From positions 1 through 64,000 of the forward strand of contig NZ_JASZYS010000021.1 of assembly GCF_030316845.1 (NCBI RefSeq): a stretch of 64,000 bases of DNA, given 5' to 3'. Of the stretch, positions 9,163 to 17,251 are shown piece after piece. The DNA comes from Variovorax davisae (GTDB taxonomy: Bacteria; Pseudomonadota; Gammaproteobacteria; Burkholderiales; Burkholderiaceae_C). The notes under the pieces were generated by a model, which had not been told where the DNA came from, did no database searches, and saw nothing but the letters and a program-made list of their open reading frames with translations. A program made the translations under genes and the position numbers. The number at the start of each line of letters is the position of its first letter. Positions within the stretch are counted from its first letter, which is position 1.

Positions 9163-10072
9163 CGCTCACCTCACTGGTTTCCAGACATGCATTCGGGCCC
9201 GCGCCGGTGAAGCAGCGGGGGTCGCGGGTCGATTCCCATTGGTCGAGCCATTGGGGCGCCAGCGGCAGCTGTCGCGGCTCGCGCGCGAAGGTCTCGGGGA
9301 AGGCCTCCATGCCGAAGCTGTACTCCATGGTCAGGCCGTCCGGGTCCAGGAAGTAGAGGAAGACGCTCTCGGACGCCGGATGGCGGCCCGGCCCGAAGAC
9401 GACCGGCGATTCGGCGCGACGCAGGCGGCTCAACGCGCGGCCGACGTCGTCGATCTCGGTCACCATGAAGTTGACGTGGTGCAGGCTGTGCTTCGGGAAC
9501 TTGGCGATGCCGATGCCGTGGTGAAAAGGGTTCGGCCAGCAGCGCAGGAAGGTGATCATGTCGCCGACCGCGTCGGAGATCTTGAAATTGAGCACTTCGT
9601 GCCAGAAGCGCAACGCCGCCCCGGGCTGCGGCGTGTTGAACACCACATGGCCCAGCCGCTGGATGCGCGCCACCGTGGGCTTGAACGGCCGCGCCGAGTC
9701 GTCGGCAGGGACGTAGAACTCGATGGTGGCGCCGACGTTCGGCTCGAAGATGCGGATCGCTCGCTTCTGCGCGCGTGCGCGGCAGGCCTGCGAAGCGCTC
9801 TCGTGCACCTCGAGGCCGGCCTGCGCAAGCCGGGCCAGCAGGGGCTCGAACTGGGCCATGTCCTCGAGCATGAAGCCGGCGCAGCGCAGGCCCGCGCTCT
9901 CGGCCGCATGCAGCACGAAGCTGTGATGGTCCTGGTCGCAGCGCAGCAGCACCTCGCCGTCGGCGCCGGTGTCGACATACTGGAGCCCCACCACCTCTTC
10001 GTAGTAGCGGCGCGAACGCGCCAGGTCGGTGACGTCGATCTCGACGCGGCCGAATTTCTGATAGCGGATCAC
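9149..10072 (-). CDS. extradiol ring-cleavage dioxygenase (VOC, type I)
   Basis: This 307-residue two-domain vicinal-oxygen-chelate protein resembles BphC and HsaC, which cleave catechols next to the diol with Fe(II). The three C-terminal ligands expected for the class are visible: His in RLGHVVF near residue 144, His in LHHVNFMV near 201, and Glu in LTMEYSFG near 253. The N-terminal domain lacks a metal histidine (GRVEID), as usual for the inactive repeat. It overlaps the flavin reductase gene and follows the monooxygenase, so it probably cleaves the diol that the monooxygenase makes. Confidence 0.85.
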   Translation of the reverse strand: MIRYQKFGRVEIDVTDLARSRRYYEEVVGLQYVDTGADGEVLLRCDQDHHSFVLHAAESAGLRCAGFMLEDMAQFEPLLARLAQAGLEVHESASQACRARAQKRAIRIFEPNVGATIEFYVPADDSARPFKPTVARIQRLGHVVFNTPQPGAALRFWHEVLNFKISDAVGDMITFLRCWPNPFHHGIGIAKFPKHSLHHVNFMVTEIDDVGRALSRLRRAESPVVFGPGRHPASESVFLYFLDPDGLTMEYSFGMEAFPETFAREPRQLPLAPQWLDQWESTRDPRCFTGAGPNACLETSEVSDEQH

Positions 10073-10090
10073 TGGGCGGTCCTTTCGTAG

Positions 10091-11335
10091 TCAGTACTGG
10101 CCGCGCGGCGGCAGGCCGAGGCGCATCTGGCCGCACATCGTTGAAACGGCGTTCCAGTTGACGCTGATGTGATGCGCCACGGCGTGGATGTCGCGCCATG
10201 CGCGCTGCACGCCGTTGTCGAGGTTGATGCCGGTGCCGCCGACGGCATCGAAGAGGCCATTGATGGCGTTCACGCACAGCTTGACCGCGTAGGCATGGCC
10301 CCGACGGAATTCGATGCGCTGCTCCGTGCTCGGCTTGCTGGCGCATGCCGCCATGTCGGAGACGACGCGCAGGTCGCGCTGCAGGATCAACTGGGCAGCG
10401 TCCACGGCGGCCTCGGCTTCGGCGATGGCCGACTGCACATGGCCGAAATGGCCGATGGTGTTGCCGCCGCCGACGAAAGCGCCCCGTGTGGTGCGTGCAG
10501 CCACGCTCTCGACGAATTCATCGATCGCGCCTCGCAATGCGGCGACCGCGGGATTGGCCAGCAAGGGCGGGAAGCCGCTCAGGAAGGGGATGCGGTAGAT
10601 CGGCGACGGGTTGACCAGCGCGCCGGGTGCCTGCTGATCCAGCACGTCGGCGAAGCTCACGCTGCGATGCGCGGGCACGAAGATCTCTTCCGCGATGGCG
10701 ATGTCCTTGCTGCCGGTGCCGGCAAGGCCGACCGTGTGCCAGTTGTCGATGATCCGGAACTGGCCCTCGGGCACCAGCAGGAACATCGGCCGCGGCGCTT
10801 GACCTTCGCTCGTGGAGAGCATGCCGCCGAGCGCCAGCCAGCTCGCGTTGTCGCTGTTGCTGCCGAAGCTCCAGCGGCCCTGGAACTTGTAGCCGCCGTC
10901 GACGCTGCGGATCTTGCCGGTGGGCGCGATGCAGGAAGCGACCACCGCCTCGGGCGTCTCGCCCCACACATCGTGCTGCGCCTGGTCCGGGAACATGCCG
11001 ACGACCCACGACATCGCCGCGCTGAGGCCGTAGCACCAGCCGGTCGATGTGCAGCCGCGTCCGATTTCGAAGGCCAGACTGCGCAGTTCCTCGATGGAGA
11101 GTTCCTGGCCTCCGAAGCGCTTGGGTTGCAGGGCGCGATAGAGGCCGGCTTCGCGCAGCATGTCGGTGATCTCGGGCGAGACACGGCGATCCTGCTCGGT
11201 CTGGCGGGCGCGCTCGCGCACCACGGCGCTCAGGGCGGTGGCGCGGGCCATCAGTTCGTCGAAGCTGGAGATCTTGGCGTCGAGGGCGGTTGTGGCGGGT
11301 GCGGGTCGTGCGAGGGTGGTTGCATCTGAAGTCAC
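10091..11335 (-). CDS. flavin-dependent monooxygenase, oxygenase component (acyl-CoA-dehydrogenase fold, HsaA-like)
   Basis: This protein of about 414 residues has the acyl-CoA dehydrogenase fold used by group D flavin monooxygenases such as HsaA, which hydroxylate phenols with reduced flavin from a separate reductase. The N-terminal helices contain ITDMLREAGLYRALQPKRFG, the middle has GRWSFGSNSDNASW, and the C-terminus has DAVGGTGI and a WRDIHAVAHH stretch. The frame opens at a TTG at 11347. The GTG at 11335 is chosen because GGAG lies six bases upstream. It is the promoter-proximal gene of the minus-strand operon that also carries its reductase. Confidence 0.82.
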   Translation of the reverse strand: MTSDATTLARPAPATTALDAKISSFDELMARATALSAVVRERARQTEQDRRVSPEITDMLREAGLYRALQPKRFGGQELSIEELRSLAFEIGRGCTSTGWCYGLSAAMSWVVGMFPDQAQHDVWGETPEAVVASCIAPTGKIRSVDGGYKFQGRWSFGSNSDNASWLALGGMLSTSEGQAPRPMFLLVPEGQFRIIDNWHTVGLAGTGSKDIAIAEEIFVPAHRSVSFADVLDQQAPGALVNPSPIYRIPFLSGFPPLLANPAVAALRGAIDEFVESVAARTTRGAFVGGGNTIGHFGHVQSAIAEAEAAVDAAQLILQRDLRVVSDMAACASKPSTEQRIEFRRGHAYAVKLCVNAINGLFDAVGGTGINLDNGVQRAWRDIHAVAHHISVNWNAVSTMCGQMRLGLPPRGQY

Positions 11336-11351
11336 TGCGAGCTCCAATTAA

Positions 11352-11366
11352 GTTGTAAAAGCGACC
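11352..11366. promoter_or_regulatory. possible operator, copy 1, divergent promoter of module 1
   Basis: The stretch GTTGTAAAAGCGACC is an imperfect palindrome. In inverted orientation it resembles the centre of the larger palindrome 30 bases away (GATTGCAAAAGCAACC on the minus strand). It lies 16 bases upstream of the monooxygenase GTG. Confidence 0.4.
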
Positions 11367-11390
11367 TTTCGTCTGGAGCGGATTAGAAGA

Positions 11391-11418
11391 CAATATGGTT
11401 GCTTTTGCAATCGTATTG
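11391..11418. promoter_or_regulatory. operator-like 28-bp palindrome in the divergent promoter of module 1
   Basis: The outer arms CAATA and TATTG and the inner arms GGTTGC and GCAATC are arranged symmetrically around TTTT. The site lies between the divergent monooxygenase and amidohydrolase genes and is AT-rich against a GC-rich background. The size and symmetry suit a MarR dimer, and the MarR gene at 5726 is the nearest candidate regulator. Confidence 0.5.
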
Positions 11419-11486
11419 GCCGGCTTCCTGACTAGGGACTAACCCTTGGCTGGCAGTCCCGTCATCACTTCGGAGACCTTCAAGAC

Positions 11487-12512
11487 ATGGACCGACCCAC
11501 GTTTCGCCCGCGCTGCGGCTGCATCGACATCCACACCCATGTCGTGCCACGCGATTTCCCGGCCTACCTCGGTTCGCGCACCGGCGCGCCCTGGCCTTCG
11601 ATGGCACAGGCGCAGCCTTGCCACCGGCACGTCATGATCTCCGGCAAGGTCTACCGGACCGTGCCGGAGCAGAGCTGGGACACGGCACTGCGCCGCGACG
11701 ACATGGACCGCATCGAGGTCGAGCGCCATGTGCTGTCGCCGATGCCGGAGCTGCTGTCCTACTGGCTGGCGCCCGAGGATGGGGCCGTGCTGTCGCGCTA
11801 CCTCAACGAGACCTTGGCGCAGATGGTCGCCGACGCGCCCACGCGCTTCAGCGCGCTGGCTGCGGTGCCGCTGCAGGACGTGGACCTTGCCATCGGCGAG
11901 CTCGACCATGCGATGCACGGGTTGAAGTTGTCGGGCGTGGAGATCGGAAGCAATGTGAATGGCATGGCCATCGGCGACCCTCGCTTCGAGCCCTTCTTTG
12001 CTGCTGCTGAAGCGTGGGGCGCTGCGGTGTTTGTGCACCCATTGCGTCCGGCCGGCATGGACCGGCTCGTGGGGCCGCCTTCGCTCGAACAGGTGGTGGC
12101 GTTCCCTGGAGAGATCGGGCTGGCGGCCGCCTCGTTGATCACCGGCGGCACGCTGGCGCGGCATCCCACGCTGCGCATCGCCATGAGTCACGGCGGCGGC
12201 TCGATCCAGGCGCTCGTGCCGAGGCTGCAGTTCGCATGGGAAGCGACGCAGGCGCTGCGTGACACGATCGAGCTGGCACCCAAGTCGGCCGCGCGCATGA
12301 TGTTCTATGACGACCTGCTGTACGACGCTGCGCCCATCCGCGCGTTGATCGAGATGGTCGGCGAGAGCCAGGTGATGGTCGGCACCGACTACCCGTTCGC
12401 GATCATGGATCGCGAGCCCGCCCGGCGGCTGCTGTCGCTCGAACTCGGCGAAGAAGCCACGCAGGCGCTGCGATGGCGCAACGCGGCGCGCTGGCTGGGC
12501 TTCGACCGCTAG
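11487..12512 (+). CDS. amidohydrolase family protein, ACMSD-like (putative decarboxylase or hydrolase)
   Basis: This 341-residue TIM-barrel protein belongs to the amidohydrolase 2 group that includes aminocarboxymuconate-semialdehyde decarboxylase and resorcylate decarboxylases. The metal ligands expected for the family are visible: HTH near residue 16, the barrel histidine in FVHPLRP, the histidine in MSHGGGS, and the aspartate in GTDYPF. It is divergent from the monooxygenase operon across a 28-bp palindrome, so it probably acts in the same pathway on a carboxylated aromatic or a cleavage product. Its stop codon overlaps the convergent reductase stop. Confidence 0.8.
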   Translation: MDRPTFRPRCGCIDIHTHVVPRDFPAYLGSRTGAPWPSMAQAQPCHRHVMISGKVYRTVPEQSWDTALRRDDMDRIEVERHVLSPMPELLSYWLAPEDGAVLSRYLNETLAQMVADAPTRFSALAAVPLQDVDLAIGELDHAMHGLKLSGVEIGSNVNGMAIGDPRFEPFFAAAEAWGAAVFVHPLRPAGMDRLVGPPSLEQVVAFPGEIGLAAASLITGGTLARHPTLRIAMSHGGGSIQALVPRLQFAWEATQALRDTIELAPKSAARMMFYDDLLYDAAPIRALIEMVGESQVMVGTDYPFAIMDREPARRLLSLELGEEATQALRWRNAARWLGFDR

Positions 12513-13075
12513 GCCCGCAGCGCAGCGAGGGCGCCGGTCCATCGATGCAGCTCGTCGAGCATCGCCGTGGCGGAAGCGGCGTGCATCTCGCTCGGCAAGA
12601 ACACACCCTCGGCATCCATGTGGTGGGTGAAATGCGGCACCACGATCGCCTCTGGAATGGGCACCAGCTTGAGCGTGCTCAGCAGCTGCTTGGTCGCCTG
12701 AACGCCACGGATGCCGCCGGACACGCCGCCATAGCTGACGAAGCCGACCGGCTTGTAGTGCCACTCGCCCACCAGGTAGTTCATGGCGTTGATCAGCGCG
12801 CCGGGCGGACCGTGGTTGTACTCCGGCATGACGAACAGGAACGCGTCCGCCGCCAAGACCGATGCGCTCCACGCCCGAGTGTGCGCATGGCGGTACTTCT
12901 GCAACCGCGGGTGTTCCGGCTCGTCGAACACGGGGAGTGCGAAATCGGCCAGATCGACCAAGGTCGAATCGAAGCGCCCATGGGCCTGCGCGAAGGCATG
13001 GGCCCAGCCAGCGATCGCCGGCCCGACACGGCCGGGGCGGGTGCTGCAGATCAGCGTGTGAAGTGTGGGCTTCAT
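12509..13075 (-). CDS. NADPH-dependent FMN reductase
   Basis: This 188-residue flavodoxin-fold protein carries the family motif PEYNHGPPGALINAMNYL near residues 82-99, with the flavin-binding GVSGGIRG element following. Such enzymes reduce FMN or quinones with NAD(P)H. The ATG at 13075 (MKPTLHTLICSTRPGR) is chosen over the longer frame to 13141 because it begins the conserved first strand. It lies 13 bases downstream of the porin gene on the same strand, so it is probably co-transcribed as the last gene of the Bug-SnoaL-porin operon. Confidence 0.82.
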   Translation of the reverse strand: MKPTLHTLICSTRPGRVGPAIAGWAHAFAQAHGRFDSTLVDLADFALPVFDEPEHPRLQKYRHAHTRAWSASVLAADAFLFVMPEYNHGPPGALINAMNYLVGEWHYKPVGFVSYGGVSGGIRGVQATKQLLSTLKLVPIPEAIVVPHFTHHMDAEGVFLPSEMHAASATAMLDELHRWTGALAALRA

Positions 13076-13088
13076 GGCAGTGCGGGGC

Positions 13089-14288
13089 TCAGAAGGCATG
13101 GCGGATGCCGAGGTCGTAGCCGGTGGCGACGCCCGGTGCATAGGTCGCGTTGTTGATGAATGCAGGACCGCCGTTGATGGTCAGCGCGGCGCCGTTCTTG
13201 TTGCTGATGCGGGCGACCGTTGCATAGAGCGCGGTGCGCTTCGAGAGGTTGTGCACGTAGCCCAGCGCGACCTTGCTCGACTTCGGGTTGGGCAATGCGG
13301 GCGCGTGCAGGTCGTAGCGGACCTGCGAGTACGCGCCGCGGACCAGGCCGACGCCCACCGGGATGGTGAAGCCAAGCAGGTAGCCGTCGAGATCGATGTC
13401 CGGTGTGCCGCCGCCGATCGGCGTGATCGCGTGGTCGCGCACCCGCTGCTCGTGCGACAACTCGCCGAACAGCTTCAGCACCCCGAAGTCGTAGCTGGCG
13501 CCCACGTTCGCGGTCCGGGTGAGGTCGGTGGTGCCGGCATGGAAGTTGTCGCCGGTGGTGTCCTCGGCGTAGGCCGCAGCGACGTCGAGCGGCCCGCTCG
13601 CATAGCCGAAGCGGCCGCCGGCATAGCGACCCGCGCGCGTCGCCGCGAGCAGGCCGGGATTCAGCAGGCCCGCGGCGTTCACGCCGGGCGGCGTCGCGCT
13701 CCCCGGGTCGTACTGGCTGTTCTCGTGAAAGCTGTACATCAGCTGCCCGTACCAGCCGCCCAGCGAGGACGGCAGGAAGTAGCCGATGGCGTTGCTGGCC
13801 CGGGGATAGTTGGTGCTGGCCCGGAAGTCGCGGCCGGGCGAGACCGAGCCGATGGAGTTCAGCAGGTTGGCACCCACGCCGACCTGCCCCATCGGATCGA
13901 ACACGCTGTTGTTCCAGTAGCTCGGCGTGTGGTCCCGCCCGAGCCGCACTTCGCCGAAGCTGCCCGACAGGCTGACCGTGGAACGGCGGGTGAAGGCGAG
14001 GGCGCTTGCGCCGTCGTCGTTGCCGATCGGGGCCTCCAGCCAGAAGCCGGCGGCCAGGCCGCCACCCAGGTCCTCGGTGCCGCGGAAACCGAGTCGGCTG
14101 GTGTTGTAGCCGGAGTTGCGCAGCTCGTGCCGGCTGATCGTGACGCTGCGGCCGTACCGGTCTTCGGACTTGTTGGTGAAGCCGCTGATGGCTGCGTCGA
14201 GCACCCCGAACAGGGTGACGGACGATTGCGCGGTCGCGGCGCCGCCGACGAGCATGAGGCCGAGGCCGATGAGCGATGTTTTTTTCAT
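13089..14288 (-). CDS. outer-membrane porin, Burkholderiales type
   Basis: This 399-residue protein has a clear signal peptide (MKKTSLIGLGLMLVGG, then cleavage after ATAQ) and begins the mature chain with SSVTLFGVLDAAI. That start, the periodic beta strands (SRLGFRGTEDLGGGLAAGF) and the C-terminal phenylalanine are typical of Gram-negative trimeric porins of the OmpC class in Burkholderiales. The ATG at 14288 is preferred over the longer frame because of the signal peptide. It lies in an operon with a Bug receptor and a SnoaL-like protein, which suggests uptake of an aromatic acid substrate across the outer membrane. Confidence 0.9.
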   Translation of the reverse strand: MKKTSLIGLGLMLVGGAATAQSSVTLFGVLDAAISGFTNKSEDRYGRSVTISRHELRNSGYNTSRLGFRGTEDLGGGLAAGFWLEAPIGNDDGASALAFTRRSTVSLSGSFGEVRLGRDHTPSYWNNSVFDPMGQVGVGANLLNSIGSVSPGRDFRASTNYPRASNAIGYFLPSSLGGWYGQLMYSFHENSQYDPGSATPPGVNAAGLLNPGLLAATRAGRYAGGRFGYASGPLDVAAAYAEDTTGDNFHAGTTDLTRTANVGASYDFGVLKLFGELSHEQRVRDHAITPIGGGTPDIDLDGYLLGFTIPVGVGLVRGAYSQVRYDLHAPALPNPKSSKVALGYVHNLSKRTALYATVARISNKNGAALTINGGPAFINNATYAPGVATGYDLGIRHAF

Positions 14289-14411
14289 GGGGGAGGTCTC
14301 CAGATACAGGCGTGCTTCTTGACGGCGCGCAGGGGTTGGCACGCCACCCGCGGTGGCCTGCCCGAAAAAGTGCAGGGAGGGCGGCCCGGTCTTGCCGGGC
14401 TGGCGCTCGCG

Positions 14412-15053
14412 CTACCCGGCCGCGCCGGCGTCGCCGCCCAGCCAGGCGCTGCCTTCGGCGCAAAGACGCGCCAGCGCATCGCTGTGGGGCGTCGGCAGGT
14501 CGGTGCCGATGCGGGCGCCGCCCGTGGTCTGGAGGTAGGCCAGGTGGCGATAGCCTTCCGGGTAGCGCGCAAGCCGTTCCGGGTCCAGGTCGAGCACCGC
14601 GCCGGGCGCCAGCGGATCCATCCGGTCCCGCTCGTAGATCGGCACGCGCCGCTGGATGCGCCAACCGTTGGCGTTCGACAGGAAGTCGTAGAAGCGCCCT
14701 TGGCAGGTGACGTCCACTTCGAGGCCCTGCAGCTTGCCGCGCACCGTGAGGATCATCCGGGTCTCGGCAATGGCGCGATCGCCGTGGATCTCGATCGACG
14801 AGGTGCCGATGAAGTGCTGCACGCGTGCGCCGGCCTTGGCCGCCTCGCGCGAGCGTTCGATGAATTCGGACGCGCTGCCCACGAACCAGGTCGTGTGCAT
14901 GACCGCATCGGGTGTGAAGAGCGCCTGCAGTTCGTTCCAGCGGCCCGCGTCGCGCGCGAGCCCCCAGTCTTGCGCCACGCGCGCGATCTCCGCACGTGCA
15001 ATCAGCAAACGCAGCGCATCGCGCTCCGCGGAAGTCAGTTCGAGCTTGTCCAT
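14412..15053 (-). CDS. SnoaL/NTF2-like family protein
   Basis: This 213-residue protein has the NTF2-like fold pattern. An early helical region contains IARVAQDWGLARDAGRWNEL, followed by FTPDAVMHTTW, a strand with EIHGDRAIAETRM, and a late WRIQRRVPIYERD. Family members include polyketide cyclases, dehydratases and the small subunits of ring-hydroxylating dioxygenases. No catalytic residue set can be assigned here. Its position between a porin and a Bug receptor in a catabolic operon suggests a lyase or isomerase role in module 2, but this is inference. Confidence 0.7.
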   Translation of the reverse strand: MDKLELTSAERDALRLLIARAEIARVAQDWGLARDAGRWNELQALFTPDAVMHTTWFVGSASEFIERSREAAKAGARVQHFIGTSSIEIHGDRAIAETRMILTVRGKLQGLEVDVTCQGRFYDFLSNANGWRIQRRVPIYERDRMDPLAPGAVLDLDPERLARYPEGYRHLAYLQTTGGARIGTDLPTPHSDALARLCAEGSAWLGGDAGAAG

Positions 15054-15081
15054 GGGATGTGTCGTCGGGTTGAAGCAGGGC

Positions 15082-16053
15082 TCAGTCGAGCGTGGTGCCG
15101 GACTGCTTGATGGTCTGGGTCCAGCGCGCGTGTTCGGCGTTGATGAAGGCCTCCGTCGCGGCTTGATCCAGGTTCATGACCTCGATGCCCAGCGGCTCCA
15201 GCCGGCGAGCCAGTTCTCCGCTTTGCACGGCAGCGCGCAAGGCCGCCCGCAGCTGCTCGATCACTGGAGGCGGCACGCCGCGTTGCGCGAACAGACCGAA
15301 CCAGGTACCCATCTGCAGTTGCGGCAGGCCAAGCTCGGCGGCCGTCGGAACCGCAGGCAGATGGGGGCTGCGCTTCTCGCTGGTCAGGAAGATGGCCTTG
15401 AGGCGTTTGGCGTCGACGTGGGGCCTGGCCGTCGTGAGGGTGTCCAGAAAGAGATCCACCCGACCGGCGAGAAGATCCTGGTATGCCGGTGCGGCCGCCT
15501 TGTAGGGGACCTGCGTGATCTTCGTGCCCGTCGACTTGGCGAACAGCGTCGCCATGACTTCCTGTCCGCTGCCCGGTCCGGACGTGGCGATGGTCAGCCG
15601 ATCGGGGTTGGCGCGAAGCTCGGCGAGCAGTTCCTTGAGGTCGTTCTGGGGCAGGTCGCCTCGTGCCACCAGCAGGTACGGATAGCGTGCCACCAGCCCG
15701 ATCGGAACGAAATCCCTGGGGTTGTAGGGAAGCTTCTTGTAGAGCGCGGCATTGAAGACGAGATTGCTCAGGCCGCCGACCAGGAGGGTATGGCCGTCCG
15801 GGGCGGCCACGGCGGCTGCCTGGGTGCCGATCAGCGTGCCGGACCCGGCGCGGTTCTCGACGATGAACGACGCGCCCATCTGCCTGCCGAGAACGTCCGC
15901 CAGCATTCGGCCGGTGAGGTCGTAGCCGCCGCCCGGGCCGGACGGCGCGATGAGGGTGATGGGCTTGCTGGGGTAGTCGCCCGCATGCAGGTCCAGGGCG
16001 GTGCCGAGCGCGGCGAGGGTGAGTGTGGTGGCCAGCAGTTTGCGGCGGTTCAT
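15082..16053 (-). CDS. Bug-type periplasmic substrate-binding protein (tripartite tricarboxylate transporter receptor family)
   Basis: This 323-residue protein starts with a signal peptide (MNRRKLLATTLTLAALGTAL) and the classic Bug beginning YPSKPITLIAPSGPGGGYD. The later APDGHTLLVGG, YPY and VPYK elements are characteristic. Bug receptors bind carboxylic or aromatic acids in the periplasm. No TctA or TctB permease gene is present in the window, so it is an orphan receptor as is common in Burkholderiales. It is the first gene of a minus-strand operon divergent from a LysR gene across a conserved regulatory motif. Confidence 0.88.
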   Translation of the reverse strand: MNRRKLLATTLTLAALGTALDLHAGDYPSKPITLIAPSGPGGGYDLTGRMLADVLGRQMGASFIVENRAGSGTLIGTQAAAVAAPDGHTLLVGGLSNLVFNAALYKKLPYNPRDFVPIGLVARYPYLLVARGDLPQNDLKELLAELRANPDRLTIATSGPGSGQEVMATLFAKSTGTKITQVPYKAAAPAYQDLLAGRVDLFLDTLTTARPHVDAKRLKAIFLTSEKRSPHLPAVPTAAELGLPQLQMGTWFGLFAQRGVPPPVIEQLRAALRAAVQSGELARRLEPLGIEVMNLDQAATEAFINAEHARWTQTIKQSGTTLD

Positions 16054-16162
16054 TGGGGTGTCTCCGGAATCGTTGTACGGCTTCAAGCCGGTCGCTGCGA
16101 CTGCCGCTGCGCCGACGCTGTCCTGAATGCGGCGAAGTCTATGAAGCTGCTGCAATTCCCAT

Positions 16163-16191
16163 AAGATGGCAGAGTTGTTCTATTGATCAGG
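16163..16191 (+). promoter_or_regulatory. LysR-type binding motif, copy A
   Basis: AAGATGGCA at 16163-16171 is followed after exactly 12 bases by TGATCAGG. It sits between the Bug gene (start 16053) and the LysR gene (start 16205). The same first half and spacing recur at 17161, 23045 and 24026; copy A is the most divergent in the second half. Confidence 0.5.
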
Positions 16192-16204
16192 TTCAGTTAT
16201 CACC

Positions 16205-17107
16205 ATGAAATTCAACCAGCTGCAGGCGGTGACCGCGGTGGCCGAGCAGGGCAGCCTGCGGGCGGCGGCGCGGCATCTGGGCATGTCGCAGCCTGCGCTG
16301 ACGCGCAGCATCGGCGAGCTTGAACGCGAGCTGGGTGCGACCTTGTTCGAGCGGCGCGCAAGAGGCATGGCACCGACGCCCGTGGGCGAGGTGTTCATCC
16401 GGCGCGCCAGGGTGATCGGCAGCGAGGCGCGCCGGGCCCAGGAGGAAGTGAGCCAGTTCCTCGGCGGCGACCAGGGGGACGTCGAGGTGTGCCTCTCGAT
16501 CGTCGCTCACATGACGCTGCTGCCGACCGCGCTGCCGCAGTTCCAGAAGCGCTATGCGCGCACCCGCCTGCGGATCGTCGAAGGGTCGTTCCCTGCGGCG
16601 GAGCCCCGGCTGCGCGACGGCAGCATGGACTTCTACATCGGACCGTCGCCGGAGCGCGCGCCGTCTCGCGAGTTCGCGGTCGAGAAGTTGTTCGACAACA
16701 CCCGCGCGGTTTTCGCGCGGCGCGGGCATCCGCGTGCCAAGGCGCGCTCGCTGGCGGAACTGACGGACGAGGTGTGGGCGACCACGGGCATCACGACCCG
16801 GGCCGAGAGCGAGTTCGCGCAGCTGTTCGCCCGCCACAAGCTACCGCCGCCCCGCACGACCATCCAGGCGGATTCGATGCTGAGCCTGATGACGACGCTG
16901 ATGTCCTCCGATGCGCTCGCGGTCACCCTGCGCCAGTACAGCGAGTTTCCGCTCACGCGCAACGCGCTCCAGGTGATCGAGGTCAAGGAGCCTCTGCCGG
17001 CGCCGAGCGTGGTCCTCATCCGCCGCGGCGCCTTGCCGCTGACGCCGGCCGCCGAGTACCTCGCCGACATGTTTCGCCGCGCCGCCGCGGACTACGCGCG
17101 ACGCTGA
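16205..17107 (+). CDS. LysR family transcriptional regulator (paralogue 1)
   Basis: This 300-residue LysR-type regulator has the N-terminal winged helix (MKFNQLQAVTAVAEQGSLRA, then HLGMSQPALTRSIGELEREL) and the FERRARGMAPTPVGE wing. The effector domain follows from about residue 90. It is divergent from the Bug-SnoaL-porin operon and upstream of an iron alcohol dehydrogenase. The protein is clearly related to the second LysR at 23097, sharing the ALTRSI/AMTRSI helix and a common VEKLFDNTR element, so the two may bind related sites. Effector unknown. Confidence 0.9.
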   Translation: MKFNQLQAVTAVAEQGSLRAAARHLGMSQPALTRSIGELERELGATLFERRARGMAPTPVGEVFIRRARVIGSEARRAQEEVSQFLGGDQGDVEVCLSIVAHMTLLPTALPQFQKRYARTRLRIVEGSFPAAEPRLRDGSMDFYIGPSPERAPSREFAVEKLFDNTRAVFARRGHPRAKARSLAELTDEVWATTGITTRAESEFAQLFARHKLPPPRTTIQADSMLSLMTTLMSSDALAVTLRQYSEFPLTRNALQVIEVKEPLPAPSVVLIRRGALPLTPAAEYLADMFRRAAADYARR

Positions 17108-17160
17108 GCACCGGGCGCACGTGAAGCGGTCGGCAGGCGGATGCCGGGCGCGCGATCACA

Positions 17161-17192
17161 TTCAGCTATCGACCACCTGCTTTTGCCATCTT
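17161..17192 (-). promoter_or_regulatory. LysR-type binding motif, copy D
   Basis: Read on the minus strand, AAGATGGCA is followed after 12 bases by CGATAGCTGAA. It lies 60 bases before the iron alcohol dehydrogenase start. It closely matches copy C at 24026 in both halves, and flanking sequence (a CTCGCC run downstream) is also similar, suggesting duplicated promoters. Confidence 0.55.
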
Positions 17193-17251
17193 CCGGCGCT
17201 CTCTCGCCGCACCTACAGTCCGCTGCATCAGCCATGCAGGAGACCCAAGGA

